Source: CAZAZQ01 sp964489705 (GTDB lineage: Bacteria; Zixibacteria; MSB-5A5; GN15; FEB-12). Taken from it: a stretch of 64,000 bases of DNA. Shown piece after piece: positions 31,463 through 41,699 of the stretch; position 1 is the first letter of the stretch; each line of letters begins with the position of its first letter. The notes under the pieces were generated by a model. That model saw nothing but the letters and a program-made list of their open reading frames with translations. It searched no databases and was not told where the DNA came from. Both the position numbers and the translations under genes were made by a program. The stretch is taken from positions 1 to 64,000 of the forward strand of contig CAZAZQ010000008.1 in the NCBI GenBank assembly GCA_964489705.1, given 5' to 3'.

Positions 31463-33700
31463 GTGAAAACATCGTTTACGCAGCCCGCCGTGACGCCGGA
31501 ACTGGTGAAAGTTCATGGCTTGAGTGATGAAGAATACCGGCGGGTAAAAGAAATCTTGGGGCGGGAGCCGAATTACACCGAACTGGGCGTTTTTTCCGTT
31601 ATGTGGTCGGAGCATTGTTCGTATAAGAACTCCATTGCCCTTTTGAAAACCCTTCCGCGTGAGGGAGAGCACTTGCTGGCGAAAGCCGGGGAAGAAAACG
31701 CCGGAGCGGTGGATATTGGCGACGGTTTGGCGGTGGTATTCAAAATAGAATCGCACAACCACCCCTCGGCGGTGGAGCCGTACCAAGGAGCGGCAACCGG
31801 GGTGGGGGGGATTTTGCGGGATATTTTCACGATGGGCGCTCGGCCTATCGCCTGTCTCAATTCCTTGCGCTTCGGTTCGCCGGACAACCCACGGGTGCGC
31901 TACCTGGTGGACGGCGTGGTGCGCGGTATCGGCGATTACGGCAACTCATTCGGTGTCCCCACGGTGGCGGGGGAAGTTTTTTTCGACGAAGCCTATACCG
32001 GTAACCCGCTGGTGAACGCCATGGCAGTGGGTATCGTGAAAAGCGACCGCATCGCTTCCGCTATTGCCACCGGGGAGGGAAATCCCTTGATGATTGTCGG
32101 CTCCAAGACCGGGCGGGACGGGATTCACGGGGCGACTTTTGCCTCCGAAGAGCTCAGCGAAGCTTCCGAAGCCAAACGTCCCTCCGTGCAAATCGGCGAT
32201 CCGTTTACGGAGAAGTTGTTGGTCGAGGCGACCCTTGAGATAATCGAGAAAGACCTCATCGTCGGTATTCAGGACATGGGCGCCGCCGGGATTACCTGCT
32301 CCAGCTCGGAGATGTCGGCGAAAGGGAACGCCGGGGTGGTGCTCGACATCGACAAGGTGCCGGTGCGGGAACCGGGGATGACGCCGTATGAGATTCTTCT
32401 CTCCGAGTCACAGGAGCGGATGTTGGTCTGTGTGAAAAAGGGGAAGGAAAAGGAAATCAAAGAGGTTTTCGATAAATGGGATCTCGACTCGACCGTTATC
32501 GGTTACGTCACTAACGACGGCATGATGAGAGTGCGGTTGAACGGTGAGGTTGTCTCCGAGGTGCCGTCGGAGTCGTTGGTGCTGGGCGGCGGCGCGCCGG
32601 TCTACCATCGGGAAACCAAGCGTCCGGCGTACATGGACGAAATCGTCAAGCTCGACCTTGCCGATTACCCCCTCGACAGGAACTGGAGCGAGACTCTCCT
32701 GACTATGCTGGCGGCTCCCAATATCTGTAACAAGAGCTGGGTCTTTGACCAGTACGATTCGATGGTGCGCACCAACACGGCGGTTGGTCCCGGCTCGGAT
32801 GCGGCGGTGTTACGCCTGCGCAAGACCAAGAAGGCGCTCGCCATGACCACCGACTGCAATGCCCGCTATTGTTATATCAACCCTCGCCGGGGCGCTCAGA
32901 GTGCGGTGGCGGAAGCGGCGCGGAATATCGTCTGCTCCGGTGGGAAGCCGCTGGCGGTGACCAACTGCTTGAATTTCGGCAATCCCTATAAGCCGGAAAT
33001 TTACTACGGCTTTGCCGAATCGGTGGCGGGCATGGGAGAAGCCTGCCGGATTTTCAATACGCCGGTGACGGGCGGTAACGTCTCTTTCTATAATGAGGAT
33101 CCCGAGCGAGCGGTCTTCCCCACGCCGACTATCGGGATGATTGGATTGGTCGAGGATGTGGCACATATCACGACTCAATGGTTCAAGGACGAAGGAGACG
33201 TTATCTTCTTGCTGGGGGAAAACAAGGAAGAGCTCGGCGCATCCGAATACCTCCACACGATATTTCACCAGACCAAAGGCGCCGTGCCCGAACTGGATTT
33301 AACCTTCGAGCGCCGTCTTCAAGAAGCGTTGCTGGGCGCCATTCAAGCCGGCTTTGTCAAATCCGCTCATGACTGCGCCGAAGGCGGTCTTGCCGTGGCG
33401 GTGGCGGAATGCTGCATTTCAAATCGGGAAAATCCGCTCGGAGCCCAAATAACGTTGGAAGACCGTATTCGCTCCGACTGCCTGCTGTTTGGTGAGACGC
33501 AGTCACGGGTGGTTATCAGCGTGGCGCCGGAAAATGTCGAGAAGGTGGAAGCGTTTTTCTCCGAAAAGAAGGTGCCGTGCACCCGTATCGGCACCGTCGG
33601 CGGAGAGAGATTGACAATAAATTCTCTGGTCGATGTCACCCTTGCGCAGATGTCCGAGGCGTACTTTACTTCCCTGTCGAAGTTGATGGAGTGGATATAG
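31463..33700 (+). CDS. purL: Phosphoribosylformylglycinamidine synthase subunit PurL
   Basis: Purine synthesis enzyme that converts FGAR to FGAM with ATP and ammonia delivered by PurQ. The 745-aa product is the short PurL form (B. subtilis-like), which needs separate PurS and PurQ; neither is in the window. Motifs: GVFSVMWSEHCSYKNS, KIESHNHPSAVEPYQGAATGVGGILRDIFTMGARP, GIQDMGAAGITCSSSEMSAKG and the second-half AHDCAEGGLAVAVAE. Start set at GTG 31463 because GAAGGAG lies 5-6 nt before it; the open frame extends upstream to 31406 without a ribosome site. Confidence 0.95.
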   Translation: MKTSFTQPAVTPELVKVHGLSDEEYRRVKEILGREPNYTELGVFSVMWSEHCSYKNSIALLKTLPREGEHLLAKAGEENAGAVDIGDGLAVVFKIESHNHPSAVEPYQGAATGVGGILRDIFTMGARPIACLNSLRFGSPDNPRVRYLVDGVVRGIGDYGNSFGVPTVAGEVFFDEAYTGNPLVNAMAVGIVKSDRIASAIATGEGNPLMIVGSKTGRDGIHGATFASEELSEASEAKRPSVQIGDPFTEKLLVEATLEIIEKDLIVGIQDMGAAGITCSSSEMSAKGNAGVVLDIDKVPVREPGMTPYEILLSESQERMLVCVKKGKEKEIKEVFDKWDLDSTVIGYVTNDGMMRVRLNGEVVSEVPSESLVLGGGAPVYHRETKRPAYMDEIVKLDLADYPLDRNWSETLLTMLAAPNICNKSWVFDQYDSMVRTNTAVGPGSDAAVLRLRKTKKALAMTTDCNARYCYINPRRGAQSAVAEAARNIVCSGGKPLAVTNCLNFGNPYKPEIYYGFAESVAGMGEACRIFNTPVTGGNVSFYNEDPERAVFPTPTIGMIGLVEDVAHITTQWFKDEGDVIFLLGENKEELGASEYLHTIFHQTKGAVPELDLTFERRLQEALLGAIQAGFVKSAHDCAEGGLAVAVAECCISNRENPLGAQITLEDRIRSDCLLFGETQSRVVISVAPENVEKVEAFFSEKKVPCTRIGTVGGERLTINSLVDVTLAQMSEAYFTSLSKLMEWI

Positions 33701-33722
33701 GAGACGGCGTCTCCTTTCTTTA
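33700..33722 (+). terminator. Terminator directly at the purL stop
   Basis: GGAGAC GGC GTCTCC followed by TTTCTTT. The stem begins with the last base of the purL stop codon and its T-run reaches the last codon of the converging cusA gene at 33720. Confidence 0.8.
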
Positions 33723-36700
33723 CTTGTCACCGGAAGCCTCTGCCTGAGCGTTGAGTTTTTCGGTTCGGCGGAGTTTTCTTTCCGCAAGGGCGCTGTAGAG
33801 CACCGGCACCAAGAAGACCGTAATCAAAACCACGCTCATCCCTCCGAATGAAGGAATCGCCATCGGCACCATGATATCAGAGCCGCGTCCCGTCGAGGTG
33901 AGAACCGGAATCAAGGCAAGGATAGTGGTTGCGGAGGTCATCAGAGCCGGTCGGATTCTTCGCTTACCGGCAAGGAGGACGGCGCTGTGAATATCTTTGA
34001 TGGTAGCCGGCCGTTCCATATCGAACACCTGTTTGAGGTAGGTGGAGATAATCACGCCGTTGTCGCTGGCGATGCCGAACAGCGCCAAGAAACCGACCCA
34101 CACCGCCACCGACAGGTTGAAGGGACGGATCTGGAAAAGCTCCTGCATGTTGACGCCGAAAAGGGAGAAGTTCATGAACCAGTCTTGTCCGTAGAACCAC
34201 AGCATGAGGAAACCGCCCGCCCACGCCACGAAAATCCCGGAGAACACCAACATCGTGGTAGAGACGGACTTGAATTGGAAGTAGAGAATCAAGAAGATGA
34301 TAAGCAGCGCAAGCGGGAGCACCACCTTGAGCTTTTTCTCGGAACGGATTTGGTTTTCATAGCTCCCGGCAAAGGTATAGCTCACTCCCGCCGGAATCTT
34401 CAGCTCGCCGCTCTTTATTTTGGCTTCCAAATACCGGCGTGCCGCTTCCACGACTTCGACTTCCGCATACTTCGGCTTTTTGTCGAAGATAACATAGCCG
34501 GTCAAGAATGTGTCCTCCGATTTGATGACCATCGGACCTCGGACGAACGTGATTTCGGCAACTTCGGTCAACGGCACCTGGGTGCCGTCCGGAGCGGCGA
34601 TGAGCACTTTGCCCAGCGCTTCGAGGGTGTTGCGGAGCTCCCGCTGGTAGCGGACGCGGACGGGATAACGTTCCCTTCCCTCAACGGTCGTAGTAATTCG
34701 TTTGCCCCCCAGTGCCACTTCGATGACATCTTGCACCTGTCTGATATGAATGCCGTAGCGGGAGATGGCTTCCCGGTCGATGTTTATCTCCAAGTACGGC
34801 TTTCCGACGATGCGGTCGGCTAAAACCGTGGTCGGCTCGATGGCGGGGACTTCCTTGAGGAAACGCTCGATTTCGTAGCCGACCTGCTCAATGGTTTTCA
34901 AGTCCGGACCCTTGATTTTGACGCCCATCGGCGCCCGCATCCCTGATTGCAACATGACCAAGCGGGTGGCAATCGGTTGCAGTTTCGGTGCGGAGGTGGT
35001 ACCGGTCAGTTTGCCGGCTTTGACGATTTCTTTCCAGATGTCGTCCGGCGATTTGATATGTTCCCGCCATTGGCGGTACGGTTTGCCGTCCGGGTCGGGA
35101 GTAAGTTCGCCGTTTTCATCCCGCACGAAGGTATTGTTTTTCTTGTCGAATTTGAAGCGGAGAATTTTTCCGTTTCGGTCGGTGCGGTATTCCGGTTTGT
35201 AATTGATGATGGTTTCTATCATCGAAATCGGCGCCGGATCAAGCGGGCTGTCAACCCGTCCCAATTTTCCCACCACCGACTCGATTTCCGGGATGTTGCT
35301 GAAGGCTTTGTCTTGAAGCTGCAATACGTCCAGCGCTTCTCCGATGGAAGCGTGGGGCATGGTGGTCGGCATGTACAGGAAGGAACCTTCGTCGAGGCTG
35401 GGCATAAATTCTTTCCCCAAGCCGGGGAAAGAGTGATTGAGAGCGGTGTACAAACGGGTCGAACGTATCCAATCCGGCAGGAAACCGGCAAGGCGGTCGA
35501 ATCCCAGCCAGATAGCGGCGCCGAGCACAATCAGGAAAAGCGGAATAGCCAAAAAGGTCTTCTTATGAAAAAGACACCATCTCAGGATAGGCTCGTAGTA
35601 TTTGATGAGAAGGTGGATAAGGTAGAGAGTACTTCCCAAAAGCAATGCGGTGAACAGGAAGTTGAGAAATATGCCCGCTTCGATTCCCAGCGGTGACCAA
35701 TGCGATGCCAAGAAGAATGCCACAATGATGACGATGACATAGTTGATGGCGACAGGCAATTTCACCCGGAAGCTTTCCGGCAGACGATTTTTGAAAATCA
35801 GATATGCGGCGATGCCGATAAGAGCAAATCCCGCCCACGTGAACGACCAGAACAACAATGTGATGCCTCCCAGAGTAATACCGAATGCCAGCAGGCGACT
35901 GGAGGAAGGGACTTTTATCTTTTTGGTAAAGAGGATGTGAGCCAACGGGGGGATAATTGCCAACGCAACAATAACCGACGCCAAAAGCGCAAAAGTCTTG
36001 GTATATGCCAGCGGTTTGAACAGTTTCCCTTCGGCGGCGTGCATGGTGAAGACCGGTAGGAACGATACGACCGTGGTCGCAATAGCGGTCACCACTGCTC
36101 CTCCGACCTCGGTGGTGGCGTTGTAGATGATTTCCAGCCGATTCGCTTCCGGCGAACTGGTTCTTAAATGCCGGATGATATTTTCCGTGACGACAATGCC
36201 CATATCGACAATCGTTCCGATGGCGATGGCAATGCCTGAGAGCGCCACAATGTTGGCGTCGACTCGGAAGAGCTTCATGGCGATAAAGACCATCAAAACC
36301 GTCAAGGGGAGCAAGCCGGAAATGAGCAAGGAGCTCCGAAAGTGCATCACCATGAGAATGACGACGATAATTGTGACCAGAATTTCGTCGATGAGAGCGG
36401 TGTTGAGGGTGCCGAGGGTTTCGTAAATCAAATCGGTGCGGTCGTAGAACGGCACTATCTTCACTTGTGATTCGGTACCGTCGGGGAGAGTCTTTTTGGG
36501 CAGTCCGGGAGCGATTTCTTTTATTTTTTCTTTGACATGTTTGATAACCGCCAGCGGGTTTTCTCCGTAGCGGACAACCACCACCCCGCCGACCGCTTCC
36601 GCGCCGCCTTTATCCAGGGCGCCGCGCCGTAAAGCCGGTCCCAGCGACACCGTGGCGACGTCTTTGATGCGAATGGGAACCCGGTCGTGCTCTTTGACGA

Positions 36701-37517
36701 CGGTGTTTTCAATGTCCCGCAGTTGGCGGATGAATCCCAACCCCCGAATGACATATTCGACTTTGTTTATTTCAATCGTTTTGGCGCCGACATCGACGTT
36801 CGACATCCGCACCGCCTGGAAAACGTCGGTGAGTTTCACTCCATAGGCACGCAAAGCATCCGGGTTGACGTCTATTTGGTACTCCCGGACAAAGCCGCCG
36901 ATGGAGGCGACTTCCGCCACTCCGTCGGCAGACATCAGGGCATAGCGCACCGTCCAGTCTTGAATCGAGCGCAATTCGTCCAAATCCCAGCCGCCGGTCG
37001 GGTTGCCGTCCTTGTCTTGCCCTTCCAGTGTGTACCAGAACACCTGCCCCAACGCCGTCGCATCGGGTCCCAATGCCGGTTGGACGCCGTCGGGAAGCGT
37101 CCCCGCGGAGAGAGAGTTCAGTTTTTCCAAAATCCGTGAGCGTGACCAGTAAAACTCCACCTCATCTTTGAAAATGACGTAGATGCTCGAAAAACCGAAG
37201 AAGGAATAGCTCCGTATCGTCCGCACGCCGGGAATGCCCAAGAGGGCGACGGTCAAAGGATACGTGATTTGGTCTTCGACGTCCTGCGGAGAGCGTCCCA
37301 TCCACTTGGTGAAGACAATCTGCTGGTTTTCTCCAATGTCGGGGATGGCGTCGACCGGCACCGGATCACGGGGAAGGAAATCCCATCGCCAATCGAACGG
37401 AGCGACCGTGATGCCCCAGACGATTAAGGTCAACGTCATCAGGATGATGAGCAGCTTGTTGGTCAGGCAAAAGCGAATAAAGCGGTTGAGCAGGGTTGGC
37501 TTGGGCGTGAAGGTCAT
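33720..37517 (-). CDS. cusA: Heavy-metal RND efflux pump, CusA/CzcA family
   Basis: Inner-membrane pump of a tripartite export system, probably for Cu(I)/Ag(I). At 1265 aa it is longer than E. coli CusA (about 1047). Family signatures: FTKWMGRSPQDVEDQITYPL, the TM4 relay Asp in GTIVDMGIVVTENI, and the C-terminal GSDIMVPMAIPSFGGM. Extra length comes from about 120 residues with four added membrane helices before TM7 (about 545-680) and a charged loop near 790-840. Met residues in VMLQSGM and GPMVIKSE may be transport ligands. Last gene of the operon tolC-YHS-cusB-cusA; AAGGAAAA precedes the ATG. Confidence 0.93.
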   Translation of the reverse strand: MTFTPKPTLLNRFIRFCLTNKLLIILMTLTLIVWGITVAPFDWRWDFLPRDPVPVDAIPDIGENQQIVFTKWMGRSPQDVEDQITYPLTVALLGIPGVRTIRSYSFFGFSSIYVIFKDEVEFYWSRSRILEKLNSLSAGTLPDGVQPALGPDATALGQVFWYTLEGQDKDGNPTGGWDLDELRSIQDWTVRYALMSADGVAEVASIGGFVREYQIDVNPDALRAYGVKLTDVFQAVRMSNVDVGAKTIEINKVEYVIRGLGFIRQLRDIENTVVKEHDRVPIRIKDVATVSLGPALRRGALDKGGAEAVGGVVVVRYGENPLAVIKHVKEKIKEIAPGLPKKTLPDGTESQVKIVPFYDRTDLIYETLGTLNTALIDEILVTIIVVILMVMHFRSSLLISGLLPLTVLMVFIAMKLFRVDANIVALSGIAIAIGTIVDMGIVVTENIIRHLRTSSPEANRLEIIYNATTEVGGAVVTAIATTVVSFLPVFTMHAAEGKLFKPLAYTKTFALLASVIVALAIIPPLAHILFTKKIKVPSSSRLLAFGITLGGITLLFWSFTWAGFALIGIAAYLIFKNRLPESFRVKLPVAINYVIVIIVAFFLASHWSPLGIEAGIFLNFLFTALLLGSTLYLIHLLIKYYEPILRWCLFHKKTFLAIPLFLIVLGAAIWLGFDRLAGFLPDWIRSTRLYTALNHSFPGLGKEFMPSLDEGSFLYMPTTMPHASIGEALDVLQLQDKAFSNIPEIESVVGKLGRVDSPLDPAPISMIETIINYKPEYRTDRNGKILRFKFDKKNNTFVRDENGELTPDPDGKPYRQWREHIKSPDDIWKEIVKAGKLTGTTSAPKLQPIATRLVMLQSGMRAPMGVKIKGPDLKTIEQVGYEIERFLKEVPAIEPTTVLADRIVGKPYLEINIDREAISRYGIHIRQVQDVIEVALGGKRITTTVEGRERYPVRVRYQRELRNTLEALGKVLIAAPDGTQVPLTEVAEITFVRGPMVIKSEDTFLTGYVIFDKKPKYAEVEVVEAARRYLEAKIKSGELKIPAGVSYTFAGSYENQIRSEKKLKVVLPLALLIIFLILYFQFKSVSTTMLVFSGIFVAWAGGFLMLWFYGQDWFMNFSLFGVNMQELFQIRPFNLSVAVWVGFLALFGIASDNGVIISTYLKQVFDMERPATIKDIHSAVLLAGKRRIRPALMTSATTILALIPVLTSTGRGSDIMVPMAIPSFGGMSVVLITVFLVPVLYSALAERKLRRTEKLNAQAEASGDK

Positions 37518-37521
37518 GGGA

Positions 37522-39576
37522 CTATTTTCCTTCTTTCGAGGGGAGGGTTACTTTCGGTTCCGGGCAGGACGGCATCACTCCGCCCAGAAAAGAGTTGTAC
37601 ATTGTATCGACATCCTGCAGCCATCGGGCGCCTTGGTTGTCTCGGGCGTGCGGGCAGGTGATGAGGTAGTAGGTGGCGCCGCCGGTGTGTCCGAAAGCGT
37701 CATGTAACCCGATCGTCGCCTGAGAGAGAGCGTAAAACGCCTCCCGCGCCTCATCGAGGTTTGTTGCCGAAGCTCCTGAACGAGCGGCGGAGGCAATCTC
37801 TTCGGAAAGCTCCATCCATTTCATGTGAGCATCGCCGGAAAAGAGCGTCATATCAATCCCCGAGACCACCTCGCCGAGTTTTTCGTATCCCTTTTTCGCT
37901 GCCGCCAATTCCTCGGCGCTCAACGCCTTCTGAATCACAAAGTAGCTCTCGTACAAGGGGGTAAGCGCTTCCAGAGCTTGCTGACTCACGGCTTCTTCCG
38001 CGGCATCGGTCTTTGCCTTTGCCTCCTTTTTCGGGGGCATGGTCATACTCTCCGAGGGCGTGTCGGTAGGTGCTTGACCGTGCTGGTGGTTCGCCGGAGC
38101 TTGCCCGCCTTCCGGGCTCATCATGCTCGGCTTGGCTTGTATTTGCAGTTCGCTGTCAAGTTTGAAGGCGCCCTTGGTGACGACCAGCTCGCCTTCGGCA
38201 AGTCCGGAAGTGACGAGGTAGTAATCTCCCGCCTTGGGACCGAGGACGACCTCCCGTCCTTCAAAGAGGACTTCGCCGGTGTCGGGAAGCTGAACGTATA
38301 CCACAGCCCGCTTGCCGGTAATAAGAGGAGCGGATGCGGGTATGAGCAAGGGCGCCTCCGCCGTTGCATACTCGGTGGTTTCCGTCGGCACCAGCGGCAT
38401 GCCGCACAACGGACAATCGCCGGGGTTTTCTTCGAGAATCTCCGGGTGCATGGGGCAGGTCCATTTTGTGACCGTTCGTTCGGTGGGCAGCCGGTCGAGG
38501 ACGTTTCCGTTTTTGTCCAGGTAGGCTTTCACGACGCCGCTGACAAAGATGCCCGGCTTCAGTTTACCGGTCGGATTTTTGGCAACCACGCGTACCTCGA
38601 CGGTACGGGTTTTTTTGTCAAAAACCGGACTGATAAACGAAACGGTTCCGGAGAACGTTTCGCCCGGAAAGGAAAGGGAAGTGAACTCGACGGTTTGTCC
38701 TTCTTTCAACCACGGGAGGTCGGATTCGTACGCTTCGAAAAGCACCCACACTTCCGACAAGTCCGCAATGGTATAGAGTCGGCTGCCGGTGTTGACGTAC
38801 ATCCCTTCTTTGGCGTGTTTCTCCACCACCACGCCGGTAATCGGGGAATAGATGGTCAGGTGGTCGGAGACGGTGCCGGCGGTTTCTATTTTTCTGATTT
38901 GTTCCTCCGACAAGCCGTACAGCTCCAGCTTCTTTCGGGTTGCTTCCAAAGTAATGTTTGCCGTTTCGGCTAAGAGAGGATTGGTGCGGAGGTCTTCCGC
39001 CGCTTTTTTGGCTTGTACGAGCTCTTCTTGCGCACTGAGCAACTCGGGAGAGTACACCGAGACAATGGGGTCTCCCTTCCGTACGTCCGCCCCGGTGTAG
39101 TCGACAAAGAGGCTGTCCAAGCGTCCGGGAACCCATGCCGTGAGGTAGGCGACTTTGGTTTCGTCGTATTCCAACGTGCCCACCAGCCGAATCTCCGCTT
39201 GCGCGAAAGAGCGGATGACCGGCGTGACTTGGATGTGCGCCAATTTCTTTGCCGCCTCGCTCATGCGCAACTGACGGGCTTCCACTTCTTGGTCACCGCC
39301 GGACTCGAGCGGGATGAGGTCCATAAAGCAGATGGGACATTTCCCCGGTTTGGGGAGCTTGATTTGGGGGTGCATGGAGCACGTCCACAGAGTCGGAGCA
39401 GCTTCGGAGGCGGAAGGAGCTGCGGCACTCTCGTCGGGGGCGGCGTACTCCGTCGGCGAAAGCAGCCAGCCGAAAGAGAATGCCACGAACACGATGAGGA
39501 TGAGGGTTATCCACCCTGTGCGGTTTCGCGGGAGAAAACGAAACCAGTGCGTGTGTTTCTGTTTTGACGTGTTCAT
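37522..39576 (-). CDS. cusB: CusB-like efflux adaptor with two metal-binding domains and DUF3347
   Basis: Periplasmic adaptor that links the RND pump to TolC. The 684-aa product has an N-terminal membrane anchor (about 15-36), a first heavy-metal-binding domain WTCSMHPQIKLPKPGKCPIC (about 63-85), the coiled-coil hairpin and lipoyl/barrel adaptor core (about 110-340), a second metal-binding domain WTCPMHPEILEENPGDCPLCG (about 368-390), a Met/His-rich linker, and a C-terminal DUF3347 domain (about 535-665, with Cys-rich ITCPHA and MPSCPE). Three metal-handling modules in one adaptor are unusual. Ribosome site AAAGGA. Stop is 4 bp before the cusA ATG. Confidence 0.9.
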   Translation of the reverse strand: MNTSKQKHTHWFRFLPRNRTGWITLILIVFVAFSFGWLLSPTEYAAPDESAAAPSASEAAPTLWTCSMHPQIKLPKPGKCPICFMDLIPLESGGDQEVEARQLRMSEAAKKLAHIQVTPVIRSFAQAEIRLVGTLEYDETKVAYLTAWVPGRLDSLFVDYTGADVRKGDPIVSVYSPELLSAQEELVQAKKAAEDLRTNPLLAETANITLEATRKKLELYGLSEEQIRKIETAGTVSDHLTIYSPITGVVVEKHAKEGMYVNTGSRLYTIADLSEVWVLFEAYESDLPWLKEGQTVEFTSLSFPGETFSGTVSFISPVFDKKTRTVEVRVVAKNPTGKLKPGIFVSGVVKAYLDKNGNVLDRLPTERTVTKWTCPMHPEILEENPGDCPLCGMPLVPTETTEYATAEAPLLIPASAPLITGKRAVVYVQLPDTGEVLFEGREVVLGPKAGDYYLVTSGLAEGELVVTKGAFKLDSELQIQAKPSMMSPEGGQAPANHQHGQAPTDTPSESMTMPPKKEAKAKTDAAEEAVSQQALEALTPLYESYFVIQKALSAEELAAAKKGYEKLGEVVSGIDMTLFSGDAHMKWMELSEEIASAARSGASATNLDEAREAFYALSQATIGLHDAFGHTGGATYYLITCPHARDNQGARWLQDVDTMYNSFLGGVMPSCPEPKVTLPSKEGK

Positions 39577-39617
39577 GGCATTTTTCCTTTATCTTTCTTC
39601 ACTCGGTTAGAGACTTC

Positions 39618-40082
39618 TTACTTGGTTTTCTTTGCTTCCGGGGCGTCCATGGCGGAGAGGAACTTCTGCGGATCCTTGTTGAAAGTGGCAACACACCCTT
39701 CGCAACAGAAGTAAATCCGTCGTCCCTCGTAATCGGTGTAGATTTCTTTCTTGTCCAACTCCTTGCCGGAGACCGGACAGGTGGTTTGGACGTTTTCGAA
39801 CAAAACCCCCGCTTCGGCGGCTTTCTTGAAATAGGTGTCGGGGTCGGCTTTCATTTTCTTGGAACACATGGGACAGCAGAAGTAGACCCGTTGTCCTTGA
39901 ATGTCGATGTAAGCGGAGGAGTCGATTTCTCCGCCCATGACGGGACAGAGGGTCTGTGGACTCAGCTTCTTTTCTTTGGGTGCGTCTTTCTTCGCCGGTT
40001 TCTCCGGTTGAGCCGCAGAGAGGGGAAGTGCCACCATCAGGGAGACGGCAAGCACGGTGATAAGGGAAAGTGACTTTTTCAT
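39618..40082 (-). CDS. Periplasmic protein with two YHS/TRASH-like metal-binding domains
   Basis: A 154-aa exported protein: signal peptide ending LSAAQ, a Lys-rich linker, then two similar modules of about 45 residues: CPVMGGEIDSSAYIDIQGQRVYFCCPMCSKKM and CPVSGKELDKKEIYTDYEGRRIYFCCEGC. Each holds Cys residues in CPVxG and FCCxxC, the YHS pattern for Cu or similar metals. It is probably a periplasmic metal chaperone for the pump encoded beside it. AAAGGAG lies 7 nt before the ATG. Confidence 0.88.
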   Translation of the reverse strand: MKKSLSLITVLAVSLMVALPLSAAQPEKPAKKDAPKEKKLSPQTLCPVMGGEIDSSAYIDIQGQRVYFCCPMCSKKMKADPDTYFKKAAEAGVLFENVQTTCPVSGKELDKKEIYTDYEGRRIYFCCEGCVATFNKDPQKFLSAMDAPEAKKTK

Positions 40083-40098
40083 GAAAAAACTCCTTTAG

Positions 40099-41466
40099 TT
40101 AAAAATTGCCTTTTAGAGGGTTCAATTCTTTGCCGGTCAGCATTTCGACCTCGGCAAGTTTCTTGGCGGCGACAGTGCGCGCCGTTTCCAATTTTAGTTG
40201 AAACGCCAGCAGTTGTCGCTGAGCGTCGAGAATGGTCAAAAAATCCGTGGCTCCGGCTTGGTAAGCGGCAAACGAAGCTTTGAGTGACTGTTCGGCTTTG
40301 GGCAACAGGTCGGTGGTATAGAGGGTGATGTTCCGGCGGGCGTTTTCGTATTCGTAGACGGTTTGCGCCAAGAAGGTGCGAAGCGAATTGCCGAAATCTT
40401 CCTTTTGATACTGCACTTGGCGGTAGCGGGCGGCGGCGGAACGCCGCAAGGCTTTGTTTTTTCCGAACCAGAGCGGGAGATTGACGCTTACGCCGACCAA
40501 CCAGGGATCCTTGCCGCTTTCCGCCAGAGCGGGATTGAGCGCCTCGCCGGTCTCGATGTAGTTGACGCTGAAGGAAAAGTTCGGGTAGGAGGACTTTTTA
40601 GCCAGAGCTATCTCTGCTTTTTCTTTTTCGATGAGGTGACGGATGGCTTCGAGATTCGGGTTGTGTTCCAAAGCGTATGCAACCAGCGAGTCGGGAGCAA
40701 GCTCCGGAAGTGGTATTGCCGGCGCCGACGGGGCGGGAAAACGTTCGCCGTCCGAAGCATTCAAAAGCGCTTTCAGGCGCGCAAGCAACGGCGCTTTTTG
40801 TTCTCTGAGCTCTTCCAAGCGGTTACGCAGAAGGTCCAGCTCTATTTGAACCTTGAGAACGTCCGGTTGGTGTTTTCTGCCGGTTTTGAAACCGGTCAGG
40901 ATGATGTTTTCCCACAAGGAAAGCAGCGCGATGTTGTCCTGGGTCAGTTCCGTTTCCCGATGAAGGAGATAATAATCGTAGTAGGCACTCTTCACCGCAT
41001 ACGACACACGCAGCATTTCTTGTCGATATTTTTGATATGCCGCCTGCGCTTTTTCGAAGGCGGCGTCGCCTTTTTTACTGAGGGTACCGAACCACGGAAA
41101 AGCCTGCTTGATGCCGACTTTCCAGTTTTGCGGTCCGACCCGCGTTTCCACGTTTTCAATGTAATAGGCATACGTTATCATCGGATCCGGCAACGAATTG
41201 ACAGAGGGAATTTTCACCAACGCCGCCTTCCAACGATAGAACGCGGCTTTCAAGGCAGGATTGCGGAGATAGGCACGGCGGAGGTAATCGTTGAGAGTGT
41301 GCAGGGTGTCTACGGTGGTCGATGCGTGTTCATCGTTACGGAAGGATTCTTCGAGTTGGCCCATCTGTCGGAGGGCATCTTTCCTTTCGGAGCTGAAGCT
41401 CGCCGACCCCAATCCGATGACGAGGGCAAAAAGCACTACCGATATGTTGAAGCCTGGTATTCTCAT
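40099..41466 (-). CDS. TolC-family outer-membrane efflux protein
   Basis: Outer-membrane channel of the metal efflux system, 455 aa. Signal peptide about 1-24 (FNISVVLFALVIGLGSASF), then two repeats of the OEP fold with long coiled-coil helices (about 45-250 and 265-445) and the typical GATDFLTILDAQRQLLAFQLKLE near the end. Start set at ATG 41466 for a good signal peptide; the open frame reaches a TTG at 41496. First gene of the operon, divergent from the two-component genes. Confidence 0.9.
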   Translation of the reverse strand: MRIPGFNISVVLFALVIGLGSASFSSERKDALRQMGQLEESFRNDEHASTTVDTLHTLNDYLRRAYLRNPALKAAFYRWKAALVKIPSVNSLPDPMITYAYYIENVETRVGPQNWKVGIKQAFPWFGTLSKKGDAAFEKAQAAYQKYRQEMLRVSYAVKSAYYDYYLLHRETELTQDNIALLSLWENIILTGFKTGRKHQPDVLKVQIELDLLRNRLEELREQKAPLLARLKALLNASDGERFPAPSAPAIPLPELAPDSLVAYALEHNPNLEAIRHLIEKEKAEIALAKKSSYPNFSFSVNYIETGEALNPALAESGKDPWLVGVSVNLPLWFGKNKALRRSAAARYRQVQYQKEDFGNSLRTFLAQTVYEYENARRNITLYTTDLLPKAEQSLKASFAAYQAGATDFLTILDAQRQLLAFQLKLETARTVAAKKLAEVEMLTGKELNPLKGNF

Positions 41467-41699
41467 TGCCGAGCTATAGGTCAAAAAGTATGCCAAAAAA
41501 GAATTATTGGCGTAACGTCAAGTGTCTCAGTGTGATACGGTATTGTGCGGTTTTTCCTTCGGAACTGGCGGTAAAGAATATTGTTGAATAATAAAGAATA
41601 TTGCCCAATTTTCTCGATAATGGAAAGAAAGAAGAGAAAATCAAAAAAGGGGCAGCGGAAAGAAAGTCGGTCGCCGGTATACGGTTAGCACGGAGGAAC

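Noticed and set aside
41478..41493. TGGCATACTTTTTGAC in front of tolC as a sigma-54 promoter
   Set aside because: The -12 element reads GA instead of GC and the predicted transcript start would fall on the start codon; too weak to claim control by the neighbouring NtrC-type regulator.
40363..41535. 390-codon plus-strand frame
   Set aside because: Antisense to the TolC-family gene, which has a signal peptide and clear family motifs; the plus frame has none.
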